The translations under genes and the position numbers were made by a program. This document shows positions 40,630 through 50,382 of a stretch of DNA of 64,000 nucleotides, one piece after another. The stretch's first letter is position 1. Every line of letters starts with the position of its first letter. The DNA lies in assembly GCF_900698975.1 (NCBI RefSeq), contig NZ_LR217722.1:310001-374000 (forward strand), read 5' to 3'. The notes beneath the pieces are model-generated. The model worked only from the letters and a program-made list of their open reading frames with translations. It searched no databases and was not told the DNA's origin. This DNA comes from Buchnera aphidicola (Cinara splendens). Lineage in GTDB: Bacteria; Pseudomonadota; Gammaproteobacteria; Enterobacterales; Enterobacteriaceae.

Positions 40630-42436
40630 AAAAAAATTTTTTAGAATAATTAACAGCGCAAAAAATAATAATAAAATTCTTTGTATAAACTTTTATTTTT
40701 GTTTTAATAAAAATTTCGCAAACATTGCTCCAGAAGTAATATTAGTGATGTTATTTTTAAGTCAATCATTATATTCAGGACATACATGTATACCGATAAA
40801 AATATTTAAAAAAAACAAATTATTTTCCCAAAAAAATGATTTATTTTTTAAATTATTTCAACTAGTAAGTGAGGATAACGGGAACTGGTTTGATATTGTT
40901 ATCAATAGTAATGTATGTAGTAATGGAGTACATAAAACTCCTTTAGTTTTAGAAAGAAAATATTTATATATATATAAATATTGGTATTCTGAAACAAAAA
41001 TAATTGAATTTATTTACCATCAAAGTTCAAAATTCAATACCAAAAATATACAAAAATACAAAAAACTAATAAAAAAACATTGTTTAAAACACATTGATTG
41101 TAATCAAGCAATAGCTATTCAAAAAGCATTATTAAATAAAATATGTTTTATTATTGGAGGACCGGGAACAGGAAAAACTAGTATATTAGCATATTTAGTT
41201 TTAGTTTTAATTAAAAATACTAAAAAAAAAATTAATATTCATTTATCAGCATCAACTGGAAAAGCTACTGCTAAATTAACTCAATCAATATATTATATTT
41301 TAAATAAAAAAAAAATGAATAAAAATGAAAAACTCTCATATCCTAAAATCGGAGTCACTCTTCATAGTTTATTTAATATTCAAAAAAAAAATAATCAATG
41401 TAACGATCATTACATTAAATCATATGAAAAAATAGACGTATTAATTATAGATGAATGCTCTATGATAGATTTAAATATGATGGATATTATTGTTACTAAT
41501 ATAAAAAAAAAAACAAAAATAATATTTGTAGGAGATGTTAATCAATTATCTCCTATAGAAAACGGATCTGTTTTAAAAGAAATATGTAATATAGAATATC
41601 AAAGATCATATAAAAATACACAGTTAAAACAATTGAATAATATAAATAATCAAGAACAGAAAAGACAATATATTTCTATTTTAAAAAAAAAATATAGATT
41701 TATTAAAAATTCAGGACTAAATAATCTTATTAATTTATTGGAAAAAAAAAAATATTTCAATATATCAAATTTTTACAAAAAAAAATATCCAGACATTATA
41801 TGTAAATCATTACAAACACAATCTAAATATTTTAATATGTTGAAAAAAATAAAAAAATATTATAAAAAATATATAAAATTTTTAAAAAAAAAATCTAGTC
41901 CTAAAAAAATAATCCAAAAATTTAATAAATATCAAATTCTATGTTCAGTAAAAAAAGGAATATACGGAACAAAAAAAATAAACAAATACTTAGACCAATG
42001 TTTTTATTATAAAAAACAAAAAAATAAAAGAAAAAAAAATTTTTTTTATCACGGAAAACCACTATTAATTAAAAAAAATAATACTTCTTTAAAACTAATG
42101 AATGGAGATATTGGAATTTGTTTGATCGTAAATAATAAAATTAACGTATATTTTATTCTTCCAAACCAAAAAATTCATGTAGTTGATCCATATATTCTAT
42201 TCAATTACGATACTGCATGGTGTATAACTATCCATAAATCTCAAGGATCAGAGTACTCTTCTGTACAAGTTATTATTCCCAATAATTTATATTCAATACT
42301 ATCTAAAGAATTATTTTATACTGCCATTACTCGAGCAAAAAAAAAAATTACTATATACGCTAATAAAGACATAATAAAATTTATGATAAGAAATCAAAAA
42401 AAAAGATATTCTGGATTAAGTAGAAAAATTTTATAA
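40613..42436 (+). CDS. recD: Exodeoxyribonuclease V alpha subunit RecD
   Basis: 5'-3' SF1B helicase of RecBCD. It has 607 residues (E. coli 608). Motifs are IIGGPGTGKTSI (Walker A, about residue 180), SASTGKATAKL (Ia), IDECSMIDL (II), VGDVNQLSPIENGSVL (III), ITIHKSQGSEYSSV and LFYTAITRAKKK (VI). The start lies inside recB, so translation is probably coupled. All three subunits are open, so a functional complex is plausible. Confidence 0.95.
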   Translation: MIPQNKKKFFRIINSAKNNNKILCINFYFCFNKNFANIAPEVILVMLFLSQSLYSGHTCIPIKIFKKNKLFSQKNDLFFKLFQLVSEDNGNWFDIVINSNVCSNGVHKTPLVLERKYLYIYKYWYSETKIIEFIYHQSSKFNTKNIQKYKKLIKKHCLKHIDCNQAIAIQKALLNKICFIIGGPGTGKTSILAYLVLVLIKNTKKKINIHLSASTGKATAKLTQSIYYILNKKKMNKNEKLSYPKIGVTLHSLFNIQKKNNQCNDHYIKSYEKIDVLIIDECSMIDLNMMDIIVTNIKKKTKIIFVGDVNQLSPIENGSVLKEICNIEYQRSYKNTQLKQLNNINNQEQKRQYISILKKKYRFIKNSGLNNLINLLEKKKYFNISNFYKKKYPDIICKSLQTQSKYFNMLKKIKKYYKKYIKFLKKKSSPKKIIQKFNKYQILCSVKKGIYGTKKINKYLDQCFYYKKQKNKRKKNFFYHGKPLLIKKNNTSLKLMNGDIGICLIVNNKINVYFILPNQKIHVVDPYILFNYDTAWCITIHKSQGSEYSSVQVIIPNNLYSILSKELFYTAITRAKKKITIYANKDIIKFMIRNQKKRYSGLSRKIL

Positions 42437-42446
42437 TTAAAAATTA

Positions 42447-42523
<77 letters not shown>

Positions 42524-42718
42524 ATCAATTTTTAATATTATAACATAATAAGAATTATGTACAACCTTTTTATAAAAATATTTCAGTTAAAATAAAATTT
42601 TTAAATTAAAAATATCTATTTTAAAATAAGATTATAATAAAATATTATATTATTAATTTTTATATTTATAATACTTATCAAATAATAAAAATATTTAAAA
42701 AATACAGAGAAATTCATC

Positions 42719-43159
42719 ATGAATCCTTCAAAAAGAAGAAAAGCAAGAGAACTAGCCATTCAAGCAATTTATGCATGGCAAATTTCTAAAAATATTGTCA
42801 TATCAGAAATTACGAAATATGTTGTTCATCACAATAAAAAATGTTCATTGGATATAGAGTACTTTAATCAAGTAGTTTCCGGAGTTATTAAAAATGTTCA
42901 CTATTTAGATAATATTATCAAATTACATATATCTCAAACAAACATCAGAATAAATCCAGTTGAACAATCGATATTAAGATTATCTGCTCATGAAATTATA
43001 CAACGTATAGATATTCCATACAAAGTAATTATCAATGAAGGAATAGAATTAGCAAAAATATTTGGATCAAGTAAAAGTCATAAATTTGTTAATGGTGTTT
43101 TAGATAAAATTATCTATGAAAAAAATAAAATTAAAACTATCCAACAATATAAAAAATAA
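42719..43159 (+). CDS. nusB: Transcription antitermination factor NusB
   Basis: Binds boxA RNA with NusE/S10 in rRNA antitermination complexes. It has 146 residues (E. coli 139). The N terminus (KRRKARELAIQAIYAWQ) and helices around NPVEQSILRLSAHEI, VIINEGIELAKIFG and HKFVNGVLDKI match the family closely. CAGAGAAA precedes the ATG. In E. coli it sits in ribD-ribE-nusB-thiL; none of these partners is here. Confidence 0.95.
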   Translation: MNPSKRRKARELAIQAIYAWQISKNIVISEITKYVVHHNKKCSLDIEYFNQVVSGVIKNVHYLDNIIKLHISQTNIRINPVEQSILRLSAHEIIQRIDIPYKVIINEGIELAKIFGSSKSHKFVNGVLDKIIYEKNKIKTIQQYKK

Positions 43160-43366
43160 ACAAAGTTAAAAATTTAACATTGTGTATATAATATTTCAAA
43201 TTACTAATTATATAAATTTTATATATATTATAAAAATATAACTATCAATTTTATAATAAAATATCCAAAAAAAAAATTAAAATAAATAATTATTTATAAT
43301 ATAAAAATTATCTCTTGATACATATCAATGAAAAAATTCTTATGGTATCATTTATATAAATACTAA

Positions 43367-43682
43367 ATGTATATCAATCAAATTAAATACTTCATCTATT
43401 ATATAAAAATACAACATGAAAAAATGGAATAAAAAATTTGCACAATCTATTGCAAACAAACTAAAAATCAATTTAAATGAAAATCACTGGAATATTATTT
43501 TTTGTATGCGAGATTTTTATAAAAAATACAATATTACACCTTCTACTAGAATGTTATTAACGTATATGAAAAAAAAAAAAATATTTTTGACTAGTCAAGA
43601 TTTATTTATCCTTTTTCCTAAAGGATTCATGAAATATGCTAGTCAAATATCTGGATTACCAGATAACAGTAACTGTTTTTAA
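43367..43682 (+). CDS. tusE: Sulfurtransferase TusE, possibly frameshifted near its N terminus
   Basis: DsrC-family protein that passes sulfur from TusBCD to MnmA in 2-thiouridine synthesis. An uninterrupted frame begins only at ATG 43416 and gives 88 residues, against 109 in E. coli. It holds NHWNIIFCMRDFYKKYNITPS, LFPKG and the penultimate Cys (GLPDNSNCF). The missing N terminus appears in another frame from ATG 43367, ending YYIKIQHEK just where the family has GYLKxxxxW. Removing one A from the A6 run at 43419-43424 would join them into about 104 residues. Either a short protein is made from 43416 or this is another homopolymer frameshift. Confidence 0.75.
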
Positions 43683-43693
43683 CAATATATTTA

Positions 43694-44614
43694 TTAAGAA
43701 AAATTTAAAGATAAAACAATACTAGTAAAAAAAATCACAAAAATAGATAAAAAAAACATAATTCGAGACCATTTTTTATAAGAAATAAAATAATTCTCAT
43801 GTATTATAGAAAATAAAAACCAAGAAAAAATACATACACTTACATACAAACAACTAAAAATATGCACATAATTAAAATAATATAATAATAAATTTAATAA
43901 AAACATATTTATAATACAAATTGATATACATTTTTTTGTATATTTAAAACCATATATCGTTGGAATAGTAGGAATATTTGCATCTTGATAATCTTTATAT
44001 CGGTAAAGTAAAATAGAACAAGCATGAGCTATTTGCCAGAAAACAAAAATAAAAAATAAAATCACACAACATCCATCAATTTTATTACTCACAGCTACAT
44101 AACCTATAATTGGTGGTAAAGAACCAGATACACTACCTACAAATATAGAATAACATGATTTTTTTTTTAACCATACAGAATAAAGAATTACATAAAAAAA
44201 TATTCCTACCATCGATATTACCATACATAAAAAACTTATATATTTTAAAAAAACATATAAACCAAGAAAACACAAAAAAATAGCTAATAAAAATGAACAA
44301 ACTAATAATTTATTATTAGCATGAGCACATAAAACCCTGTTTTTAGTGCGATTCATTTTTTTATCTAAATGTCTATCGATAATATTGTTAAAAACACACG
44401 ATGAAGAAATTATACAAATAATTCCTAATATCGTTTTTAAAAATAATGTTTTTAATAATTTACCGTGAGAAGCTAAAAAAAAACCACCAGATAAGCTAAC
44501 TATATTACCTACAATAATACCTGGTTTTATTAATTCAAATATTTGTATTATCTTATGTATTTTTACAGAAAAAAAAAAATTTAATATTAGTGATGTAAAT
44601 GATCGAAAATCCAT
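43694..44614 (-). CDS. cyoE: Protoheme IX farnesyltransferase (heme O synthase)
   Basis: Integral membrane prenyltransferase that converts heme B to heme O for cytochrome bo oxidase. It has 306 residues (E. coli 296). The prenyl-diphosphate/Mg motif is NNIIDRHLDKKMNRTKNR, and KPGIIVGN, GSVSGSLPPIIGY and YKDYQDANIPT are conserved. Several hydrophobic helices are visible. The start overlaps cyoD by 28 bases; the first 25 residues exceed the family and may be untranslated. It is the last gene of the cyo operon. Confidence 0.96.
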   Translation of the reverse strand: MDFRSFTSLILNFFFSVKIHKIIQIFELIKPGIIVGNIVSLSGGFFLASHGKLLKTLFLKTILGIICIISSSCVFNNIIDRHLDKKMNRTKNRVLCAHANNKLLVCSFLLAIFLCFLGLYVFLKYISFLCMVISMVGIFFYVILYSVWLKKKSCYSIFVGSVSGSLPPIIGYVAVSNKIDGCCVILFFIFVFWQIAHACSILLYRYKDYQDANIPTIPTIYGFKYTKKCISICIINMFLLNLLLYYFNYVHIFSCLYVSVCIFSWFLFSIIHENYFISYKKWSRIMFFLSIFVIFFTSIVLSLNFS

Positions 44615-44934
44615 AAAGATCCTATAGTAATAATACTAATAATTATACTTATAAATACTAGAGATAATATAATAAAAACATTTTCTTTTAAAAAACGCAT
44701 ACCCAAAAAATATTTAAAATAAAAAAAAATTTGCATGCTAATTAATAAAAAACAAAAATATACGTAGTAAAAATAAGAACAAAAAAAATTAGCTAATACA
44801 AAAAAATATACAAACATAAAAAAAGCAGACAAAAAAAAACCAACAAAAAAATTTTTTTTAATAAAAAACATCATAACTTTTATAAATTTATCTTTTATTT
44901 TTATAAACATCATCAATACCTCATTAATATTCAA
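44587..44934 (-). CDS. cyoD: Cytochrome bo oxidase subunit IV
   Basis: Small membrane subunit that helps CuB insertion and assembly of cytochrome bo. It has 115 residues (E. coli 109). Three hydrophobic segments are present, ending in IGSLWIFDHLHH (E. coli VGSIWIMWNLNYNMM). The sequence is extremely Phe-rich and identification rests on the operon place between cyoC and cyoE plus the membrane pattern. It is 13 bases after cyoC. Confidence 0.92.
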   Translation of the reverse strand: MNINEVLMMFIKIKDKFIKVMMFFIKKNFFVGFFLSAFFMFVYFFVLANFFCSYFYYVYFCFLLISMQIFFYFKYFLGMRFLKENVFIILSLVFISIIISIITIGSLWIFDHLHH

Positions 44935-44947
44935 TATTTCTGATTTA

Positions 44948-45532
44948 TTATTTTAAATATACACATGCAATTAATATTGTCCATATAATATCTAAAAAAT
45001 GCCAAAATAAACAAAAACAAATCACTGAAGTGTTCACGAAGAAAGAAAAATTAAAAACAAAAATCTGAATAATTAAAACTAATATCCATAATAATCCTAA
45101 TATAATGTGTAAGCTATGTGCTCCTAAAATAACAAAAAAAGAAGAAAGATAACCATTAGAAATAGGATAAAATCCTTTCTCTAGAATTTGTAAACATTCT
45201 GAAATTTCTAATGCTAAAAAAATACTTCCTAAAATTAGAGTACATAATAAAGAAATTACAACATGTTTTTTTAAACGTTTTTTTAAAAAATATTTAACTA
45301 AACTACAAAAAAAAGAGCTACATAACAGGATAAATGTTTCTAAAAAAATCATTTGTCTAGAAAATAAATGATTTTCTTTTAAAAAATTATTATACCCATG
45401 TCTCGACATTATAATGTGGACCACAAATAACACAGAAAAAATAATACAATCACTCATTAAATAAATCCACATACCAAAAATATTTTTATTTTCTAATGAA
45501 AAATACGAAACATTTTTTTTTTTTTTATTCAC
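44948..45532 (-). CDS. cyoC: Cytochrome bo oxidase subunit III
   Basis: Five-helix membrane subunit of the quinol oxidase. It has 194 residues (E. coli 204). FGMWIYLMSDCIIFSVLF (E. coli FGFWIYLMSDCILF) and LGAHSLHIILGLLWIL with FCLFWHFLDIIWT are clear family motifs. It lies 81 bases after cyoB on the same strand. Confidence 0.96.
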   Translation of the reverse strand: MNKKKKNVSYFSLENKNIFGMWIYLMSDCIIFSVLFVVHIIMSRHGYNNFLKENHLFSRQMIFLETFILLCSSFFCSLVKYFLKKRLKKHVVISLLCTLILGSIFLALEISECLQILEKGFYPISNGYLSSFFVILGAHSLHIILGLLWILVLIIQIFVFNFSFFVNTSVICFCLFWHFLDIIWTILIACVYLK

Positions 45533-45613
45533 TTATAATCCTTATATAAAATTTATTTTCTGTTCTGCATAAGTTTCACTTATTAAAAATCTTTTTTTAT
45601 GTTAAAAAGAATA

Positions 45614-47545
45614 TTATTTAGAAATAATATATCCTTTATCTATTTTGAAGGATATAAAAAAAACACTAAAAATAATACCAAATAATGAAAAATATACTAA
45701 CCACCAAATATGCCATACCATAGAAAAACCTAATATTGTAGTAAACATACTAATAACTATACCCATATAGGTATTATTCGGCATATGAATAGAGTCAGAA
45801 ATACTATTTTTAATACAATTTTTCTTTTCATGTTTTTCATACCAAAAATTATCTATTTTTTTAACAATAGGTATATTAGAAAAATTATATACTGGAGGAG
45901 GAGAAGGAATAGACCATTCTAATGTTCTTCCATTCCAAGGATCTCCACTGATATCTTTATATTCATGAGAATGTCGATTTTTAATAGATACAATTAATTG
46001 AATTAATTGACAAATAATACCTAATAAAATCATAAATGCACCCATAGTTGCAATTGTTAATAAAAAATGATATTCATTATCAATATTTTGACTTAATCTA
46101 CGAGTCATACCCATGCACCCTAATATATACAAGGGAATAAATGCTATAAAAAAACCAGTAATCCAAAAAACAAAAGAAATTTTTCCCCAATACTCATTTA
46201 ACTTAAAACCAAAAATTTTAGGAAACCAATAAGTTATACCAGCAAAACAACCAAAAACAACGCCTCCTATAATAACATTATGAAAATGAGCTACTAAAAA
46301 TAAACTATTATGAAGAACAAAATCTATTGAAGGTATCGACAATAATACTCCCGCCATACCACCAACAGTAAAACTAATTAAAAATCCTATTGTCCATAGC
46401 ATAGAAGAATGAAATTGAATCCGACCACGATACATAGTAAATAACCAATTAAATATTTTCACTCCGGTAGGAACAGCAATAATCATGGTAGTAATACTAA
46501 AAAAAGAATTTACGTCAGCTCCTGAACCCATAGTAAAAAAATGATGCAACCATACTAAAAAAGATAAAATAGTAATAACAATAGTAGCCCATATTAAAGA
46601 AATATAACCAAACAAAGATTTTCTAGAAAATGTCGATACAATTTCTGAAAAAACACCAAATATTGGCAATATCAATATGTAAACTTCTGGATGCCCCCAT
46701 ATCCATATTAAATTAACATACATCATCATATTTCCACCCATATCATTAGTAAAAAAATGAAAACCAGCATATCGATCTAATGATAAAAATGTTAATGTAA
46801 TAAATAAAACAGGAAAAGATATTAATATAAGAATATTAGTACATAAAGCAGTCCAAGTAAAAACTGGTAATTTAAACATTGTCATTCCAGGAGCGCGAAA
46901 ATTAATAATAGTCACTATAAAATTAATCGCAGTTAAAATAGTGCCAAAACCCGAAATTTGTAAAATCCAAATCCAATAATCAACACCTACTCCAGGACTA
47001 TATTTAATTCCCGATAAGGGAGGATAACCTAACCAACCAGTCTTAGCAAATTCCCCTATCCCTAAAGATAACATCATTAAAATAACTGAACTAACTGTTA
47101 ACCAAAAACTCAAATTATTTAAAAAAGGAAACGCTAAATCTCGTGCTCCAATTTGTAAAGGAACAACAAAATTCATCAATCCAATAACTAATGGCATAGC
47201 AACAAAAAAAATCATAATTACACCATGAGCTGTAAATATTTGATCATAGTGATTAGAAGGCAAGATACTGATGTGATTAGGTAAAGAAGAAAAAAATTGC
47301 TGTAATCGCATCATTATTGCATCCGAAAAACCTCTAAAAAACATAATAAAAGCTAATACAAAATACATAACAGCAATTTTTTTATGATCCACTGAAGTAA
47401 ACCATTGACTCCATAAATAGTTCCACTTTTTTAAGTATGTAATATACGCACATATACCTACTGAAAAAAAAATAATCGCCATACATGTAATCATAATAAT
47501 TGGTTCATGAATAGGTATAGAATGAATAGTTAATTTTCCAAACAT
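45614..47545 (-). CDS. cyoB: Cytochrome bo oxidase subunit I
   Basis: Catalytic heme-copper subunit that reduces oxygen with ubiquinol electrons and pumps protons. It has 643 residues (E. coli 663). The heme and copper ligands are all visible: AHGVIMIFF (low-spin heme His), WGHPEVYIL (CuB His cross-linked to Tyr), LVWLHHFFT (two CuB His) and [11 protein letters not shown] (heme His pair). Many membrane helices follow. It is the only terminal oxidase in this window. Confidence 0.98.
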   Translation of the reverse strand: MFGKLTIHSIPIHEPIIMITCMAIIFFSVGICAYITYLKKWNYLWSQWFTSVDHKKIAVMYFVLAFIMFFRGFSDAIMMRLQQFFSSLPNHISILPSNHYDQIFTAHGVIMIFFVAMPLVIGLMNFVVPLQIGARDLAFPFLNNLSFWLTVSSVILMMLSLGIGEFAKTGWLGYPPLSGIKYSPGVGVDYWIWILQISGFGTILTAINFIVTIINFRAPGMTMFKLPVFTWTALCTNILILISFPVLFITLTFLSLDRYAGFHFFTNDMGGNMMMYVNLIWIWGHPEVYILILPIFGVFSEIVSTFSRKSLFGYISLIWATIVITILSFLVWLHHFFTMGSGADVNSFFSITTMIIAVPTGVKIFNWLFTMYRGRIQFHSSMLWTIGFLISFTVGGMAGVLLSIPSIDFVLHNSLFLVAHFHNVIIGGVVFGCFAGITYWFPKIFGFKLNEYWGKISFVFWITGFFIAFIPLYILGCMGMTRRLSQNIDNEYHFLLTIATMGAFMILLGIICQLIQLIVSIKNRHSHEYKDISGDPWNGRTLEWSIPSPPPVYNFSNIPIVKKIDNFWYEKHEKKNCIKNSISDSIHMPNNTYMGIVISMFTTILGFSMVWHIWWLVYFSLFGIIFSVFFISFKIDKGYIISK

Positions 47546-47605
47546 TATTATTTACCTTCAAGTATAAAATATATATTACATTAATTATTTTTATTAAAAA
47601 AAACT

Positions 47606-48490
47606 TCAAAAATCACTATTATACAAAGGGTCAAACATGTTTTTTATTTTATAAAACAAAAAAGGATCCACATATGAAAAATATTGTATATAATTTGTTG
47701 TATTATCACGCGATAAATGTAAAAATTGTTTTTTAGAAAATAATACATGATGGTGTGATCGTATTTTTTGAATCCATGTATTAAATCCTTGAATATTATC
47801 CTGAACACAAACTTTAAATTTCATGTTAGAAAAACCAGAACCACTATAATTAGAGGAGATTCCTTTGTATACACCACTTGTATTAGCTATTAAGTGTAAA
47901 TCTGTTTGCATGCCTGCCATAGTATAAATTTGACTACCTAAATCAGGAATAAAAAAAGAATTCATAATAGATTGTGAAGTAATTTTAAAGTGTATTGGAA
48001 CATGTTTAGGAAAAGATATTTCATTAAAAGTAGCTACTTTATAATAAGGATAAATAAACAACCAACGCCAATTCAAAGAAATTACTTCAATGACAATAGG
48101 TTTATTAAAATTTACCTTTAAAGGTTTACTAGGATCTAATTTATGTGTAGTTAACCAGGATAAATTAGCTAAAAAAAATATTATAATAACTGGAATTATC
48201 CAACATACTGTTTCTAATAAATACGAATGAGACCAATACGGTATATAATCTGAATAAACATTAGATTTACGATAGTAAAATGCAATTATTATAGTTAACA
48301 AAATAACAGGAACTACAATAATTAACATAACTCTAAAAACTAACAAAACTAACTGCAATTCATTTTTTAAAATATATCCATAAGCATGAAAATGTATATT
48401 TTTACTTAAAAAAAATAGCAGTAAAGACAAAAAACTAACAAAAAATATGGTTAAAATTTTAAACATATCATATTTATTAAATATTTTCAT
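47606..48490 (-). CDS. cyoA: Cytochrome bo oxidase subunit II, without lipobox
   Basis: Membrane-anchored subunit with a periplasmic cupredoxin-like domain that lacks the CuA site in quinol oxidases. It has 294 residues from ATG 48490 (E. coli 315). YWSHSYLLETVCWIIPVIII, SLNWRWLFIYP, NSFFIPDLGSQIYTMAGMQT and YSGSGFSNMKF match closely. E. coli CyoA is a lipoprotein (LLSGC); here the first helix reads LSLLLFFLSKN with no cysteine. The His/Met-rich C-terminal tail is also missing. The longer open frame to 48562 does not resemble the family. Confidence 0.95.
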   Translation of the reverse strand: MKIFNKYDMFKILTIFFVSFLSLLLFFLSKNIHFHAYGYILKNELQLVLLVFRVMLIIVVPVILLTIIIAFYYRKSNVYSDYIPYWSHSYLLETVCWIIPVIIIFFLANLSWLTTHKLDPSKPLKVNFNKPIVIEVISLNWRWLFIYPYYKVATFNEISFPKHVPIHFKITSQSIMNSFFIPDLGSQIYTMAGMQTDLHLIANTSGVYKGISSNYSGSGFSNMKFKVCVQDNIQGFNTWIQKIRSHHHVLFSKKQFLHLSRDNTTNYIQYFSYVDPFLFYKIKNMFDPLYNSDF

Positions 48491-48948
48491 AATTTTAAAC
48501 CTACATAATACAATATATTTATTTCTTGATATTATAAAAAAATCAAAAAAACAAACAAGCAAAAAAATAACATATATTGTAGAAAATGTTTAATACTTCA
48601 ATTAGAGTACACAATAAAAATAAAGTTTAATAATTCTAAATTGACAGCTATTATAATTATATTGTATATTAAAAATAATAATATATTTATCTATATAAAA
48701 TGCTATCTTTAATATTAAAAATTAAAAGTATAAATATATTAATATAAAAATATAAAAAAAATAAACTTATTTTTAAAATGAAAATTTTTAAAATTTATAA
48801 ATAATTACGTCTATATAATAATAATTTAATCATTTGAAAACCAATAAATAATAAAATAGTATACTCAATAAATATTAAGAATTTTTATTCATTATAACCA
48901 TAATTATAATTTTACTATAACATAGTAATCTAATAAAACTAGATCATC
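48491..48948. other. Divergent spacer between cyoA and bolA
   Basis: 458 bases of about 88% A+T between the cyo operon start and bolA. It should contain the cyo promoter. TTGACAGCTATTATAATTATATT at 48641-48663 holds a TTGACA followed by TATAAT-like sequence, but the spacing is too short for one promoter. In E. coli ampG and yajG lie here; neither is recognisable. Confidence 0.5.
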
Positions 48949-49263
48949 ATGAAAAAAATAATTGAGAAAAAAATAAAATCTATATTAAATATTCTTTATT
49001 TAAAAATAGATAATATTAGTAAAATACACAAAAATCAAAATAAAAATCTAAAACATTTTCTTATTGTAGTATCTGCTTACGAATTTAATAAATTATCTTT
49101 ATACAATCAACATAGAATTATATACAACATTCTTTGTAAATATATTCCACAAAAAATTTACGCAATACAATTACATACCTATACAACATATAAATGGGAA
49201 AAAACAAAAAATCCAGCATTTTTATTAACGCCATGCGTATACCAGACAAAAAAAGTTGATTAA
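48949..49263 (+). CDS. bolA: BolA family protein
   Basis: BolA proteins partner with monothiol glutaredoxins in Fe-S trafficking and in E. coli affect cell shape under stress. It has 104 residues (E. coli 105). The best match is NQHRIIYNIL (E. coli NRHRMIYSTL) and IYAIQLHTYTTYKWE (E. coli VHALALHTYTIKEWE), carrying the conserved His. Its place between cyoA and clpP equals that of bolA in E. coli. Confidence 0.93.
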   Translation: MKKIIEKKIKSILNILYLKIDNISKIHKNQNKNLKHFLIVVSAYEFNKLSLYNQHRIIYNILCKYIPQKIYAIQLHTYTTYKWEKTKNPAFLLTPCVYQTKKVD

Positions 49264-49716
49264 ATTTAATTTCTTGCATAAATATATATAAAAATATAGA
49301 AAAAATTTAAAAAAAAAATCATATCATATTATATTTAATTACTTACTAATAACTTAAATTATAAAAAACAATAAAAATGTACTGTAAGTATAATTATACT
49401 AATAAATATATATGAATATATTATTATATCTTTATAATAATTCTGTAATTAAAAACATTATAATATACGTTAAAAATTTATAAAAAATTGCATATTGTAT
49501 AGTATACATACATAAAAAATATAAAATTATAAATATTTTATTATTACTCAATAACATAAAAAATATTTAATAATTATTTAAAAATACAATAAATAACTAT
49601 TTATACATATAAAATAATTAATTATTCATATAAATTCATACATCTAAGTGTTATAGAAATAAACCAAAAACAATATTCATAAAAAAATATAAATATTTAT
49701 AAAACAGGGATTACAC
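49264..49716. other. Spacer between bolA and clpP, former tig locus
   Basis: 453 bases, nearly pure A+T, with no frame or recognisable remnant. In E. coli the trigger-factor gene tig lies exactly here. CAGGGA just before 49717 is the clpP ribosome site. Confidence 0.6.
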
Positions 49717-50340
49717 ATGAAATTTAATGACAAAAACAAACAAAAACATCATAATATGTCTTTAATACCTTTTGTAATTGATAAAAGTTATCAAGGAGAA
49801 CGTTCATATGATATTTTTTCACGATTATTAAAAGATAGAATTATTTTCATAACTGGAACTATAAATGATAACTTAGCTAGCGTTGTTATATCTCAGATAT
49901 TATTTTTAGAATCAGAAAATAAAAAAAAAGATATTTTTTTGTATATTAATTCTCCAGGAGGAATAATTACATCCGGTTTATCTATTTATGATACTATGCA
50001 ATTTGTTAAACCAGATATCAACACAATTTGTTTAGGACAAGCCTGTTCTATGGCAGCTATATTATTATGTGCAGGAAAAAGGGGAAAAAGATTTTGTTTA
50101 CCGAATGCTAGAGTTATGTTACATCAGCCTCTCGGTGGATTTCAAGGACAAGCATCAGACATTATAATTCATGCCCGAGAAATAAAAAAAATAAAAAAAA
50201 CAATAAATTACTTATTATCTTATCATACACAGCAATCTATTGAAAAAATAACACAAGATATAGAACGTGATTATTTTTTTTCTCCAAAAGAAGCAATTAA
50301 ATATGGTCTTATTGACTCAATTTTAAAAAACAAAAAATAA
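49717..50340 (+). CDS. clpP: ATP-dependent Clp protease proteolytic subunit
   Basis: Serine protease forming a double heptamer that degrades proteins unfolded by ClpX or ClpA. It has 207 residues, the E. coli length. The catalytic Ser lies near residue 111 in [14 protein letters not shown], His near 136 in MLHQPLGG, and the Asp follows in the QDIERDYF segment. A propeptide-like N terminus precedes [19 protein letters not shown]. clpX starts 42 bases later. Confidence 0.98.
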   Translation: MKFNDKNKQKHHNMSLIPFVIDKSYQGERSYDIFSRLLKDRIIFITGTINDNLASVVISQILFLESENKKKDIFLYINSPGGIITSGLSIYDTMQFVKPDINTICLGQACSMAAILLCAGKRGKRFCLPNARVMLHQPLGGFQGQASDIIIHAREIKKIKKTINYLLSYHTQQSIEKITQDIERDYFFSPKEAIKYGLIDSILKNKK

Positions 50341-50382
50341 AATTTATGTAAAATCATATAATAACTGATAATAGAGAAAAAC

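Noticed and set aside
48641..48663. Possible sigma-70 promoter for cyo or bolA (TTGACA with TATAAT-like sequence)
   Set aside because: The spacer between the two hexamers is too short and -10-like strings are abundant at this base composition.
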